A DNA stretch of 64,000 nt from Methylocapsa aurea (GCF_000746085.1 NZ_JQKO01000008.1:163046-227045), one strand, 5' to 3'. Shown: positions 26,433 to 36,502, numbered from the stretch's first letter. Notes: a model not told the origin generated them from the letters alone. Numbers and translations are program-made.

Positions 26433-27497
26433 ATGAGTAAGACGAGCGAGCCGATCGACTGGGACGGCCAGAAGAAAGTCAGCCTCGCCCTGCAGGGCGG
26501 CGGCTCGCATGGCGCTTTCACCTGGGGCGTGCTCGACTATCTGCTCGAAGATCAAAGGCTTGATTTCGAGGCGATCACCGGGACCAGCGCGGGGGCCATG
26601 AACGCCGTCGTGCTGGCCATGGGCTATCTCGAAGGCGGGCGCGAAGGCGCGCGCCGGACGCTCGCCAAATTCTGGCGCTCGATTAGCCATGAGGGTGGCT
26701 TTTCGCCCGATGGACGGCGGTTCCTGGACATTTTCTTCCAGGGCTGGGCGCCTCAGGCGGCGGTCGCCCAGTGGTGGACGGATTTTCTAACCCATTACTC
26801 TAGTCCCTATGATTTCAATCCCCTCAACATCAATCCCCTGCGCGACCAGCTCGAAAAAATCGTCGATTTTTCCAAGCTGCGCGCCCTGACCGAACTGAAG
26901 CTCTTCATCGCTGCGACTAATGTGCGAACCGGCAAGATCAAAGTGTTCGAGACATCTGAGCTGACAGTCGATCACGTCATGGCCTCGGCCTGTCTGCCCT
27001 ATTTGTTTCAGGCGGTTGAGATCGATGGCGCGTCCTATTGGGACGGCGGCTATATGGGCAATCCGGCGCTGTTTCCCTTGTTCTACAAGACCGCCAGTCC
27101 CGACATCGTCATCGTCCAGGTCAACCCGATCGAACGCGAAGAGACGCCGCGTTCGGCGCGCGACATTCAGGATCGGTTGAACGAGATCACTTTCAATGGC
27201 GCGCTGATGAGCGAGATGCGGGCGATAGACTTCGTCGACAGGCTCGTCGATTCGGGCAAACTCTCGCATTCCGATTACATGCGCCCGCTGGTGCACAGGA
27301 TCGACGGCGCGGGCTTCCTTGAAACCTTCCCGGCATCCTCGAAAGCGGATGCATCATGGCCCTTTATCAGCCGGTTGCATGACTTCGGGCGCAAGGCGGC
27401 AGAGCGTTGGCTCGATAGCCATTACGATTTAATCGGCAAGCAAGGCACGCTCGATCTGCGGATCGCCTTCGCAGAAATCGATAAGGTCAAGCGCTAA
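26433..27497 (+). CDS. Patatin-like phospholipase/esterase
   Basis: Ser-Asp dyad acyl hydrolase of 354 residues, without a signal peptide and therefore cytosolic. Oxyanion loop LALQGGGSHGAFTWG, nucleophile elbow GTSAG and catalytic Asp in WDGGYMGNP are all present. It lies 17 nt behind bdhA. In other Hyphomicrobiales a patatin next to bdhA is frequent, and a role in storage-polymer or lipid turnover is a reasonable inference. Confidence 0.9.
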   Translation: MSKTSEPIDWDGQKKVSLALQGGGSHGAFTWGVLDYLLEDQRLDFEAITGTSAGAMNAVVLAMGYLEGGREGARRTLAKFWRSISHEGGFSPDGRRFLDIFFQGWAPQAAVAQWWTDFLTHYSSPYDFNPLNINPLRDQLEKIVDFSKLRALTELKLFIAATNVRTGKIKVFETSELTVDHVMASACLPYLFQAVEIDGASYWDGGYMGNPALFPLFYKTASPDIVIVQVNPIEREETPRSARDIQDRLNEITFNGALMSEMRAIDFVDRLVDSGKLSHSDYMRPLVHRIDGAGFLETFPASSKADASWPFISRLHDFGRKAAERWLDSHYDLIGKQGTLDLRIAFAEIDKVKR

Positions 27498-27584
27498 GCG
27501 TCGCGATGGCGCCATTTGCGAAAGCGCGCTCCTAACTGCGCCATCATCCTTCGCTTTGATTGGCGCGTTGAACAGCGAGACTTT

Positions 27585-28106
27585 TTAAGCCCGCGTCGCC
27601 TCCGCAGCGATGCGCTCATAATAGAGGAGATCGAGTTCTGGCGCCGATCCCACGAGGCCGGTGAGCAGCGCATGAGCCTGGCCGCGATGATGTGTTTGAT
27701 GGTTGAAGAAATGGCTCAACGCCGGCCAAAGTTGCTGCTCAAAAAGTTCGGGCGCGCTGACGCGCCTATATGTGATCACGCCAGACAGGCGCGCATCGTC
27801 GAGACTTTCGACAAAGCCGATAATGCGTCGGTCCTCCGCCTCGCGCGCCTCCCGCAGCGGACCCAGCGCCTCGAACAGAATCGCGTCGAGGCGGTCCGGC
27901 GCCGAGCCTTCTCCAGTGAACCGCTGCAACCAGATGCGATCCGTCGCGAGCAGATGATTGAGCGTTCCATGCACGGATTTGAAAAAGGCGCCGCCGTCGG
28001 CCCGGTAGTCGGCGTCGCTGAGGGCGGCCGCCGAATCATAGAGCCTTTTATTGGCCCAGGCGTTGTATTTCGCAAACACTTGGAACTGGGCTCTCAGCAT
28101 GGGCAT
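27585..28106 (-). CDS. DinB-family metal-binding protein
   Basis: 173-residue four-helix bundle. Candidate metal ligands are His in SVHGTLNHLL and the pair in NHQTHHRGQAHAL, the DinB/YfiT pattern. FAKYNAWANKRLYDS at the N-terminus is typical. Some relatives are thiol-dependent S-transferases; the substrate here is unknown. An ATG two codons in is an equally possible start. A family A repeat begins 11 nt upstream of the start. Confidence 0.88.
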   Translation of the reverse strand: MPMLRAQFQVFAKYNAWANKRLYDSAAALSDADYRADGGAFFKSVHGTLNHLLATDRIWLQRFTGEGSAPDRLDAILFEALGPLREAREAEDRRIIGFVESLDDARLSGVITYRRVSAPELFEQQLWPALSHFFNHQTHHRGQAHALLTGLVGSAPELDLLYYERIAAEATRA

Positions 28107-28116
28107 GCCTTCTCGC

Positions 28117-28240
28117 TAGAGCCGGATGACTTTGGACGGAATCGCAACGCGATCTCGTCCAAAGTCATCCGGCTCTTATCAAAAAGTTAGAGAATAATGT
28201 CGTCCGAAAACCGGTTTCCACTTTTCGGCATCATGCTCTA
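28117..28240 (-). repeat. Compound palindromic repeat, family A copy 2
   Basis: Inverted counterpart of 6945-7072. Here the TTTGGAC hairpin is perfect over 19 bp (GAGCCGGATGACTTTGGAC against its complement, 28119-28175), while the outer arm of the GTGGAAACCGG hairpin has decayed (AGAATAATG instead of CATCATG). Confidence 0.85.
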
Positions 28241-28351
28241 AGTCCATTGTGGGCGTGCTCAGACGCGCCTGTCTCGCGGGCCCGGCGGCGAGATCTGGCG
28301 CTCCGCCGTCGCTCTTATGGGAGGGACGGCGGACTTATGAGGCCGTCCGCC

Positions 28352-29713
28352 CTATGCCGGATGGGCGGTGTCCTTGCCGCCCCGGCGCGGTTCGCCGAAA
28401 CGCGGCCGCTCCCGGCGGGCTCCGGAATTTTCATTTGGCGTGGCCGCGGTCCTTGCGCCGCGACGCTCCTGCGCGTGATGATGGCCGGGCGGATTGGGGA
28501 GGCGGCTTTGCGCTCCCGATCTCGCGCCGGCCTCGAGCCGCACGGGCGCGCGAATGTCGCGGGCGGGCTGAACGACAGCCGTTGGATCAGCGCGCCGATC
28601 GAGCGCCGGCAGCCGCAAGCGAGTCAGCTTCTCGATGTTGCGCAACAGGTCGCGCTCCGCGCCGTCGCAAAGCGAGATCGCGATTCCTTCGGCTCCTGCG
28701 CGCGCCGTGCGTCCAATCCGATGGACATAGGCTTCGGCCACTTCCGGAAGTTCGAAATTCACGACATGCGTCACGCCATCGATGTCGATGCCGCGCGCTG
28801 CGATGTCGGTCGCCACCAGGGCGCGGACGCGGCCGGCGCGGAAAGAGGCGAGCGACCGCTCGCGCTGGCTCTGGCTCTTATTGCCGTGAATCGCCACGGC
28901 GGCGATTCCCATGCTGTCGAGATGTTGGGTCACCTTGTCGGCACCGCGCTTGGTTCTGGTGAAAACGATGGCCCGGGTCATTTCGACATCGGCAAAGAGC
29001 TCGACGAGGATATCCCGCTTGCGGTGGGTCTCGACGAAGAGAACCTGCTGGTTGACGCGGTCGGCGGTCTTCGCGACCGGGGTGACGGACACCTGGACCG
29101 GATCGTTGAGAAGATCGCCGGCGAGCTTGGCGATTTCGGTTGGCATCGTCGCCGAGAAAAACAGGTTCTGGCGCTGTTTGGGGAGATCGCGCACGACGCG
29201 GCGGATCGCCTTGACGAAGCCAAGGTCGAGCATTTGATCGACCTCGTCGAGAACGAAAAATTCAGTCTTGCCGAGTTGGGCCGCGCGCGAGTCGAGATGG
29301 TCGACGAGACGCCCTGGCGTCGCCACAAGAACGTCGAGGCCGCGCGCGAGCGCCTTGATCTGCGCGCCATGCGGCACGCCGCCAAAGACCACCGCGACGG
29401 AAATTGAAAGGCCGGAGCCAAGCGTCCGGAAGCTCTCGGCGATCTGGCTCGCCAGTTCACGCGTTGGGCTCAGCACCAAGACGCGGCAGCCGCCGCGTGG
29501 AGCCGCTTGTTGATGGGTGGCGAGATAGTGAAGAATGGGGAGCGCGAAGGCGGCGGTCTTGCCGGTGCCGGTTTGGGCTATGCCGACGATGTCGCGGCCG
29601 GCCATGATGGCGGGGATGGCTTGCGCCTGGATCGGCGTCGGCGTGACATAGCCTTGTCGCGCCAGGGCATGGAGAAGCGGCGCGGCAAGGCCGAGGCCGG
29701 TAAAGTCTTGCAA
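28352..29713 (-). CDS. rhlE: DEAD-box RNA helicase, RhlE type
   Basis: ATP-dependent RNA helicase of 453 residues. Q motif (TPTPIQAQAIP), Walker A AQTGTGKT, PTRELA, TPGR, SAT, ARGID and HRIGRTAR are all present. Motif II reads DEVD (156-159), not the usual DEAD. After about residue 375 there is a basic Arg/Gly/Pro tail, as usual for RhlE. It probably acts in ribosome assembly or RNA decay at low temperature. It stands alone, with a family A repeat downstream. Confidence 0.93.
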   Translation of the reverse strand: MQDFTGLGLAAPLLHALARQGYVTPTPIQAQAIPAIMAGRDIVGIAQTGTGKTAAFALPILHYLATHQQAAPRGGCRVLVLSPTRELASQIAESFRTLGSGLSISVAVVFGGVPHGAQIKALARGLDVLVATPGRLVDHLDSRAAQLGKTEFFVLDEVDQMLDLGFVKAIRRVVRDLPKQRQNLFFSATMPTEIAKLAGDLLNDPVQVSVTPVAKTADRVNQQVLFVETHRKRDILVELFADVEMTRAIVFTRTKRGADKVTQHLDSMGIAAVAIHGNKSQSQRERSLASFRAGRVRALVATDIAARGIDIDGVTHVVNFELPEVAEAYVHRIGRTARAGAEGIAISLCDGAERDLLRNIEKLTRLRLPALDRRADPTAVVQPARDIRAPVRLEAGARSGAQSRLPNPPGHHHAQERRGARTAATPNENSGARRERPRFGEPRRGGKDTAHPA

Positions 29714-30064
29714 TGGGGGATCTTTCGATAAGCCGCGAGTCGTCGCCGGGAGATCCGGCGAGGCGGCTGGAGATTTATAAGGGTGACGCCCTGCGTGGCC
29801 TGGGCTGTCGAGCGGACGGATCGCTAATGCGCTCGACAGGAGGACGATGGAAATCGTCCTTCACGCAGCCGGAGCGCTAAGATCCACGTGAAGTGGATGA
29901 GGCTATGTCGCCGCTTTATAGAGAAAAGTCAAGCCGCATCGTTTTTACAGAACGTAGCTTCCGGACCGTCCTTGAACAATATGTGATCCAAAGCGGTTTA
30001 ATCGCGCCTGCGTTATCCGCGTCGCCGCCTGAATTGAATCCGGGCGCCTGAAGCTTTCGCTCTA
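29714..30064. other. Non-coding upstream region of the helicase gene
   Basis: Between divergent-facing intergenic blocks. It contains a small hairpin, AGGACGAT/ATCGTCCT at 29841-29860, about 130 nt upstream of the helicase start, which could lie in its leader. No gene seen. Confidence 0.35.
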
Positions 30065-30210
30065 GAGCGCTTCCCGATCAGATAGACTCATCTGATCGGA
30101 AGGGAGTCGCTCAGATGTAATGGACTGGAGTATATTCTTATGAGACATCGGATATATACGATGTCTAAATATCGAAAAAGTTTATTAACTTTATCGATTA
30201 GAGCATGTTC
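30065..30210 (+). repeat. Compound palindromic repeat, family B copy 2
   Basis: Same order as 16588-16730: GAGCGCTTCCCGATCAGAT, hairpin ATCTGATCGG, then TTCTTATGAGACATCGGATATA... and AATATCGAAAAAG. The central palindrome has one arm mutated (TATACGATGTCTAA). Confidence 0.85.
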
Positions 30211-30266
30211 CGAGATAATCTTTCTGAGGCCTGAAGCATCGAAGCTTTTACGTAGCCTGTAATAGT

Positions 30267-31157
30267 TTACCGAGGATAGGCTAATTGAAGCTTATGCAAT
30301 TTACTTTGCATCATCTCTAGAGCCTCTTCGATCTTTCGGTCCTCGCTCAGCGATGGCGGCATTTTAGCTATCTGTTGCAGGCGGCGCGCCGCGAGATGCG
30401 CCAGCACGCAATCTGCTCCCCAGCGGAGGGGAGGCGTGAAAGCCACGCCTCGCCTCATCCGCGACAGAAAGAATCTGCCCGCCACGGCGTGGTTTGACTC
30501 TTCAATAGTCGAAGGAAGGAGGCGATAGGGACGAAGATCAATATCGAGCGCTTCCGCCCAGTCCAACCATTTGTTCCGGTGCAGCGGATTTATCGGCGTC
30601 AGCGGCGCCCAGGGCGTTCTGAGAGCATCGGCTACGATCGCGCCATGCATGGCTTCCGCTATGACAAGACGTGACTGGAGCAACTCATCGATTACTTTGT
30701 CGACCGGTTGGCGCGGATCAATCAGATGTATTCCGGCGATGTCGCAGACGCGCCGCCAGTCGCCGACGTAGAAACTCTCCCAATGCGGCATGAAAGAAAT
30801 GTGCTTTGGGTCTTTGCGACTTAAATCGACGACCGAGCGCAAGAGGATCGCTCCGTCGCCGATGGCAAGCGAGGGACAGATATTGAGAGCCTTTGCCGTT
30901 CGCGGGCCGCGGACAAAGAAAATGTCCCATTTTCCGTCCGACAGATCCGGCGCTTGGTCATATTCAGACGCGAAGCCGGCGCCAAATACAATCTTCTTGG
31001 CGGCGGGATCGAATTTGGTGCCTATGATCGAGCCGATTCCGAGGAACAGACTGTCCGCCGCATCGTCGAAGAAATTGGGGAGGAGTTGGGGCCAGAGCCA
31101 CGCATTGAGTTCATCGCCGAAGTTTGGATGTTCGCCTCGATAATATGTCATTTTCAT
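30267..31157 (-). CDS. Polysaccharide pyruvyl transferase family protein (ExoV-like)
   Basis: 296-residue predicted transferase that adds pyruvyl ketals to surface-polysaccharide sugars. N-terminal YYRGEHPNFGDELNAWLWPQLLP and the conserved GAGF, VRGPRTAKAL and AEAMHGAIVADALRTPWAPL segments match the family and resemble ExoV of succinoglycan synthesis. No signal peptide. No other exopolysaccharide gene is close by, so its polymer is unknown. Confidence 0.85.
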   Translation of the reverse strand: MKMTYYRGEHPNFGDELNAWLWPQLLPNFFDDAADSLFLGIGSIIGTKFDPAAKKIVFGAGFASEYDQAPDLSDGKWDIFFVRGPRTAKALNICPSLAIGDGAILLRSVVDLSRKDPKHISFMPHWESFYVGDWRRVCDIAGIHLIDPRQPVDKVIDELLQSRLVIAEAMHGAIVADALRTPWAPLTPINPLHRNKWLDWAEALDIDLRPYRLLPSTIEESNHAVAGRFFLSRMRRGVAFTPPLRWGADCVLAHLAARRLQQIAKMPPSLSEDRKIEEALEMMQSKLHKLQLAYPR

Positions 31158-31624
31158 TGGCGTTCCCCCTTCGGCGCTTGGTGTTCTGCAACATCTTTCT
31201 ATTCACGCGCGCCCCTCGACGCGCGCATGCAAAAGCCATCGCGACAGATCTGCATCGCGGCTCAAGCGGCGTCCAAAGGCGCCTCTTAAGTCACGTATGA
31301 GAAGCGCGACCGACGTTCGAGGAAGGCGATCGATCCTCACGTGAAAAGGCGCGCGCGTGACGGCGTGGCCTGGGCGCAGCGAATGTGGGATATGCCGATC
31401 TCGGCAAGGACATGCCGTCGCCAGCGCGCTCGCCGGCAATCTGGCGGAATTTTCGGTGGCCACACTGCTTGACGCCTTGCAAACCGTACCCGTTGCCGCT
31501 GGCTGCCGCAACCTCGAAGGAAACGGGCAATAGAAAGCGCCACTCTAGCTATGGTCAAGCTTGGCGGTCAACCATTTGGTCGCGGCCGCGCTCGCGCGGC
31601 CGGCCATTCCATGTGCCGCTCGTC
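31158..31624. other. Non-coding region
   Basis: 467 bases upstream of the pyruvyl transferase and downstream of DUF2076. Several short frames exist on both strands, none with a ribosome site plus motif. Nothing else noted. Confidence 0.35.
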
Positions 31625-32398
31625 TCAGATGTCCGTGTTGTCGTCGTCTGAGCCGTAGTCAGAGTAATCGGCGGCGTCTTGAATATCGTCCTGATCCTGG
31701 TCGGCGTCCTGTCTGGCGTCTTGCGCGCGCAGGCTCGGATCGTCGGATCCATAGTAATTGTTGATGGTGGTGGTGTCGCCCAGGCCGCCGCCCAAGCCGG
31801 AGCCTAAGCCGCCGCCTGTGAATCCGGTTCCGATTCCCAGGGAGTTATTGTGGCCGCCAAAGAGGCCGCGAATGGAGTCGGCGAGAAGAACCCCGCCAGC
31901 GACGCCCGCCGCTGCGCCGAGCGCGCCCTTAAGGAAGCCGCCGCCCTGGCCAAAGCCTTGCCCAGGCGCTTGGCCGCCCCAAGGTCCGGGCTGCGGCGGC
32001 GGCGCATAGGACTGGCCATAGCCTTGCTGCGGCTCCCGCCAGCCGCTTTGCGGAGGTTGCTGTTCCCAGCGATTTCCGGCCGGAGGCGCGCCGCGTGGCG
32101 GCGCGGCGCCGCCGAACAGCGAGCCGAGCCCGCCGAGGAAGCCGCCTGTGCGCGGCTGGCTCGCCGCCTGCTGCTCCAAATCCCGCACTTTGCTTTCGAG
32201 CTCCTGCAGGCGGTCATTGGCGGCGCGCAAAGCCTGATCCTGGACGATGACGGTTTGGGCCAGGAGATAGGGCGCATAGGGCAAAGCCCGCGTCGCGTCG
32301 GCGATAAAGACCTCGGCTTCCTGGTCGCGCGGATTGCCGCCCGCGCCGCGAATGCGATCGAACAGATCCGTGAGCAATTGGCGCTCTTCGGGTGACAT
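31625..32398 (-). CDS. DUF2076 family protein
   Basis: 257 residues. The N-terminal about 75 residues (MSPEERQLLTDLFDRI... YLLAQTVIVQDQALRAANDRLQELE) are the DUF2076 domain, ending in a coiled coil. A Pro/Gly/Gln-rich linker follows, then a glycine-rich helix (FLKGALGAAAGVAGGVLLADSIRGLFGG) and a very acidic Asp-rich tail. The same layout occurs in many alphaproteobacteria; some members sit at the membrane or are called periplasmic ligand-binding sensors, but no function is established here. Confidence 0.85.
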   Translation of the reverse strand: MSPEERQLLTDLFDRIRGAGGNPRDQEAEVFIADATRALPYAPYLLAQTVIVQDQALRAANDRLQELESKVRDLEQQAASQPRTGGFLGGLGSLFGGAAPPRGAPPAGNRWEQQPPQSGWREPQQGYGQSYAPPPQPGPWGGQAPGQGFGQGGGFLKGALGAAAGVAGGVLLADSIRGLFGGHNNSLGIGTGFTGGGLGSGLGGGLGDTTTINNYYGSDDPSLRAQDARQDADQDQDDIQDAADYSDYGSDDDNTDI

Positions 32399-32606
32399 TG
32401 GATTCTCCCGTGCAAATCAGCGGATCTTCTGCCCGCCGCGCATAATATGGGCGCTTTTTGACGAGAACCAAGTGTCAAGTTCATGTGTCAAGTTTTTTGT
32501 GTAGCGCTCTCGAAAGGACCTTTGCCTGGGGCCGTTGGCGCGCGCGCTTGCCGCTTGCATCGAGGCCTCGTAAGAAGCCGGGAGGATTTTGAGGCTGTTT
32601 TTGAAA

Positions 32607-34190
32607 ATGGATGACCCTAAGAAAAATGCGCCGCGCGCGAGCGCCAGACTGCCGCGCGGGCTTTTGGATCGCGGCCCCGCCGAGATCGCCGCGACGGAAA
32701 AAATGCTCGCCGTCATAAGGGAGACCTATGAACTCTATGGGTTCGAGGCGGTCGAGACGCCTTTCATCGAGTTCACCGACGCGCTTGGCAAGTTTTTGCC
32801 CGATCTCGACCGGCCGAACGAAGGGGTTTTCTCCTTCAGGGACGATGACGAAAGCTGGCTGTCGCTGCGCTATGACCTGACCGCGCCGCTCGCCCGCTAT
32901 GTGGCGGAAAATTTCGATAAATTGCCAAAGCCCTATCGCAGCTACCGCGCCGGCTTTGTTTTCCGCAACGAGAAGCCGGGGCCGGGACGCTTCCGCCAAT
33001 TCATGCAATTCGACGCCGATACGGTGGGCGCGGCCTCGGTCGCCGCCGACGCCGAGATGTGCATGATGGCGGCCGATACATTGGAGCGGCTCGGGATCAA
33101 GCGCGGCGATTATGTGATTAAGGTGAATAACCGCAAAGTGCTCGATGGGCTGATGGAGGCGATCGGCCTCGGCGGCGAGGAAAATGTTGGGCGGCGGCTG
33201 ACGGTGTTGCGGGCGATCGATAAATTCGATCGTTTGGGCTGGGAGGGCGTTGAACTGCTCCTTGGACCGGGACGGAAAGACGAGAGCGGAGATTTCACTA
33301 AGGGCGCCAATCTATCTCCTAAGGACACACAGTTTATACAGGACGCCTCATTTGCCCTTGGGATGCAGAATTTTGCGCTTGTGGGTCATGGAAAATGCGT
33401 TCCGGAAGATGAGAGTCTTGAGACTCTTGAAGATAAGCAATATTATTATTCAAGCTTAAACACAATTACAGGTATTGAGCAATATCTTCAAGATAATGCA
33501 ATAGGAAAGGAGGCAATTAGCGAGCTTAGGCAGATGTTTGAGCTGTTATTTGGAGCTGGCTATGGTTCGCAGCGCATCCGTTTCGATCGGTCCGTCGTGC
33601 GCGGCCTCGAATATTACACCGGCCCCGTCTTCGAGGCCGAACTCACCTTCGAGATCGACGATGAAGACGGCCACCCGATCCGCTTCGGCTCGGTCGGCGG
33701 GGGAGGGCGCTATGACGGGCTCGTTGGCCGCTTTCGCGGCGAGAATGTTCCCGCGACTGGATTTTCCATCGGCGTCTCCCGGCTGTTTTCGGCGCTAAAG
33801 GCCATCCGCTCCCCCATCGTGGAAGGCGCCAAACAGCGCGGCCCGGTGGTGGTCCTCGTCCTCGACAAGGTGGAGATCGGCCGCTACCAGGGGTTCGTTA
33901 CCGCCCTCCACAACGCCGGCGTCAAGGCGGAGCTTTACCTCGGCTCCTCGGGCATGAACGCGCAGCTGAAATATGCCGACAAGCGCGGCTCGGCCTGCGC
34001 CATCATCCAGGGCTCGAACGAGCGCGAGAAAGGCGAGGTCGCGATTCGCGACCTTGTCCTTGGCGCGGAACTCGCCGCCTCGACCAAGGATCGCGCCGAT
34101 TATCTCGAGCTGCGCGCCAAGGCGCAATTCAGCGTTCCCGAGGCGGGGCTCGTCGCGGCGGTGAAAGAGGTGCTTGCGCGCCACAGCTAG
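32607..34190 (+). CDS. hisS: Histidyl-tRNA synthetase, alphaproteobacterial type, with internal AT-rich segment
   Basis: Class II aminoacyl-tRNA synthetase. The 527-residue protein has motif 2 region ([24 protein letters not shown]), the His-specific [17 protein letters not shown] and a C-terminal anticodon-binding domain. The start at 32607 is the first ATG; a TTG six codons upstream lies 3 nt from a GGGAGG and is less likely. Between about 33300 and 33560 base and codon use change abruptly: I count 70 G+C in the 180 bases 33361-33540 (39%), while 33601-33660 has 37 of 60 (62%). The protein segment there (residues about 232-318, with [18 protein letters not shown]) looks foreign. The frame is intact. 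hisZ follows after a family C repeat that starts at the hisS stop codon. Confidence 0.93.
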   Translation: MDDPKKNAPRASARLPRGLLDRGPAEIAATEKMLAVIRETYELYGFEAVETPFIEFTDALGKFLPDLDRPNEGVFSFRDDDESWLSLRYDLTAPLARYVAENFDKLPKPYRSYRAGFVFRNEKPGPGRFRQFMQFDADTVGAASVAADAEMCMMAADTLERLGIKRGDYVIKVNNRKVLDGLMEAIGLGGEENVGRRLTVLRAIDKFDRLGWEGVELLLGPGRKDESGDFTKGANLSPKDTQFIQDASFALGMQNFALVGHGKCVPEDESLETLEDKQYYYSSLNTITGIEQYLQDNAIGKEAISELRQMFELLFGAGYGSQRIRFDRSVVRGLEYYTGPVFEAELTFEIDDEDGHPIRFGSVGGGGRYDGLVGRFRGENVPATGFSIGVSRLFSALKAIRSPIVEGAKQRGPVVVLVLDKVEIGRYQGFVTALHNAGVKAELYLGSSGMNAQLKYADKRGSACAIIQGSNEREKGEVAIRDLVLGAELAASTKDRADYLELRAKAQFSVPEAGLVAAVKEVLARHS

Positions 34191-34276
34191 AGCGCTTTTA
34201 AAAAGCAGCTCTAGGTCTTTGTTTCATCGCATTTTCTTAACGCGAACCCGCATCTGCTTCGCTCGAAAATGCTCTA
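34189..34276 (-). repeat. Palindromic repeat, family C copy 4
   Basis: AGAGCGCTTTTAAAAAGCAGCTCTAGGTCTTTG... TTTCATCGCATTTTCTTAACGCG... CTTCGCTCGAAAATGCTCTA, given in pieces. The first bases overlap the TAG stop codon of hisS. Nearly the same as 19153-19255. Confidence 0.8.
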
Positions 34277-34376
34277 ACCGCTTCGCGTTCACCTTTTCCG
34301 GCAAAACCTGTCGCGGGCCGCGCCTCCGCTTGCTAAAGAGTGACTTCTTTCCGCGCCATTTGCGAGAGCTGCCCCT

Positions 34377-35507
34377 TTGTCCCTGGTCGATGACATCTCG
34401 CAAGCCATCGCGGCGCATCTCGTCAGCGCCGGCTATGCCCGCTGCGAGCCGCCGATTCTGCAACCGGCGTCGATCTTCTTCGACTCGGGCGAGGATCTTC
34501 GCGGTCAGCTCTATCTTACGGGCGATGTCTCGGGCGCCGATTATTGCTTGCGGCCCGAATATACGATCCCGGTCTCGATGGCCTATCTCGCCTCGGAGGC
34601 CGCCGGGGAAAGTGCCGCCTATTCCTATTGTGGGCCAGTGTTCCGCTTTCGCGCCGGGGACCGCAGCGAGTTCACGCAGGCCGGGATCGAGAGTTTCGGG
34701 CGTCTCGACCGCGAGGCCGCCGACGCTGAAATCCTGACCCTCGCGCTTGAGGCCGCGCGCGTGGGACAAGCTCCGGGCCTTCAAAATCTCAGCGTGCGGA
34801 TCGGCGACGCGGGACTCTTCTCGGGGCTTCTCGAAGCGCTCGACCTTGCGCCGCAATGGCGCCGCCGCATCGCGCGCGGCCATATGCAAGGCAAGTCGAT
34901 CGAGGCGATCCTCAAGGAGCCCTCGAACGCGACGAGCGGCGATCACAGCGGCGTGCTCGGGGTGCTCGAAGGGGCCGACAAGCAAGGCGCGCGCGCGCTC
35001 GTCGAGGACCTTCTTCGAATCGCCGGCATAACTTCGGTCGGCGGCCGCACGCCGGCCGAGATCGCCGATCGCTTCCTGGAGCAGGCCGCGCTGAAAACCG
35101 GCGCCGGAGTCTCCGCCGAGAAGCGCGCGATCATCGAGCGGTTCTTAAGCATCGAGGGCGATCCCGACCAGGCCTCGGCGCAGTTGCGAAAGCTCGCGGC
35201 GGAGGCCGGGCTGGATCTTGCCGGCCGCCTCGATCGATTCGATACGCGGCTTGGCTTCATCGCGGCGCTCGGGCTCGATGTGAAAGAGCTCGCCTTCGCG
35301 ACCAGCTTCACCCGCAATCTCGACTATTACACCGGCTTTGTCTTCGAGGCGCTGGACCCGGCTGGCCAAGGCGACAAGCCGGTCGCCGGCGGCGGCCGCT
35401 ATGATCAATTGCTGCAAACGCTCGGGGCGCAAGCCTCCATTCCAGCTGTTGGCGCCGCCATCTGGATCGATCGTTTGCGCGGGACCGGGCCCGGAGCGGC
35501 GGCATGA
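34377..35507 (+). CDS. hisZ: ATP phosphoribosyltransferase regulatory subunit
   Basis: HisRS-like protein without synthetase activity that assembles with HisG. 376 residues, matching HisZ. It has class II folds ([36 protein letters not shown]) and [13 protein letters not shown]. It lacks the anticodon domain. The start is a TTG at 34377, with GAGAG 8 nt upstream; no ATG fits. It overlaps hisG by 4 nt (ATGA), a sign of translational coupling. Confidence 0.93.
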   Translation: MSLVDDISQAIAAHLVSAGYARCEPPILQPASIFFDSGEDLRGQLYLTGDVSGADYCLRPEYTIPVSMAYLASEAAGESAAYSYCGPVFRFRAGDRSEFTQAGIESFGRLDREAADAEILTLALEAARVGQAPGLQNLSVRIGDAGLFSGLLEALDLAPQWRRRIARGHMQGKSIEAILKEPSNATSGDHSGVLGVLEGADKQGARALVEDLLRIAGITSVGGRTPAEIADRFLEQAALKTGAGVSAEKRAIIERFLSIEGDPDQASAQLRKLAAEAGLDLAGRLDRFDTRLGFIAALGLDVKELAFATSFTRNLDYYTGFVFEALDPAGQGDKPVAGGGRYDQLLQTLGAQASIPAVGAAIWIDRLRGTGPGAAA

Positions 35508-36502
35508 ACGAAACCGCGTCAGAAAGACCCTTCGTGCTCGCGGTGCCCTCGAAAGGCCGGCTGCAGGAGAACGCCGCGGCCTTTTTCGCGCGGGCCGGTC
35601 TCGAACTCGTGCAGAGCCGCGGCTCGCGCGACTATCGCGGGGCGCTGGCCGGCATGGCGAATGTCGAGATCGCTTTTCTCTCGGCATCGGACATTGTCGC
35701 CCAACTCGCCCATGGCGGCGCCCATATGGGCGTCACCGGCGAGGATCTCATTCGCGAAACGATTCCCGACGCCGATGCAAAGGTGGCGCTGTTGACGCCG
35801 CTCGGTTTCGGCGGCGCCAATGTCGTCGTGGCCGCGCCGCAAGCCTGGATCGACGTGAAAACCATGGCCGATCTCGAGGATGTCGCGGCGGCTTTCCGGG
35901 CCCGGCGGGGCCAGCGGATGCGGGTCGCGACGAAATATGTCAATCTGACCCGGCGCTTTTTCGCGCAGCGGCATGTGAGCGATTACCGGATCGTCGAGAG
36001 TTCCGGCGCAACCGAAGGCGCGCCCGCCGCGGGCCAGGCGGAACTGATCGTCGACATTACGACGACAGGTTCGACGCTTCTCGCCAATGCGCTGAAAATT
36101 CTCGACGATGGCGTGATCTTGCGCTCGCAGGCCAATCTCGTCGCCTCGCTCCATGCCGATTGGACGCCCGGAACTCGGGAAAGCGCGCGCGTCATTCTCT
36201 CGCGGATCGCGGCGGAGGAGGAGGCGCGCATGACGCGCGAGGTCTCGACCGTCCTTGCCCGCCTGGACGATGATTTGCTCGCCGAGGCTGAGGCCGCCTT
36301 TTGCGCCCGTCTCCGCTCTCACGCGGGCGACGGCCGCCTGACCTTGAACTGCCCCAAGGACAGGGTCGCGCCGCTCGCGGATTGGTTGATCGCCCAAGGC
36401 GCCGAACATGTTGCCGTCGCGGCGCTCGACTATGTCTTTTCAGCGGCCAATCCGCTGTATGAGAAGCTGATCGCGCGGTTGCCCAAGACCGCGAGCCCAT
36501 GA
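35504..36502 (+). CDS. hisG: ATP phosphoribosyltransferase catalytic subunit
   Basis: First enzyme of histidine biosynthesis, joining ATP and PRPP. 332 residues. N-terminal [14 protein letters not shown] and the PRPP loop [12 protein letters not shown] (181-192) are present. After about residue 240 there is an extra domain of some 90 residues (ending [20 protein letters not shown]) that resembles the regulatory domain of long-form HisG, although short HisG forms are the ones usually paired with HisZ. It overlaps hisZ by 4 nt. Confidence 0.95.
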   Translation: MNETASERPFVLAVPSKGRLQENAAAFFARAGLELVQSRGSRDYRGALAGMANVEIAFLSASDIVAQLAHGGAHMGVTGEDLIRETIPDADAKVALLTPLGFGGANVVVAAPQAWIDVKTMADLEDVAAAFRARRGQRMRVATKYVNLTRRFFAQRHVSDYRIVESSGATEGAPAAGQAELIVDITTTGSTLLANALKILDDGVILRSQANLVASLHADWTPGTRESARVILSRIAAEEEARMTREVSTVLARLDDDLLAEAEAAFCARLRSHAGDGRLTLNCPKDRVAPLADWLIAQGAEHVAVAALDYVFSAANPLYEKLIARLPKTASP

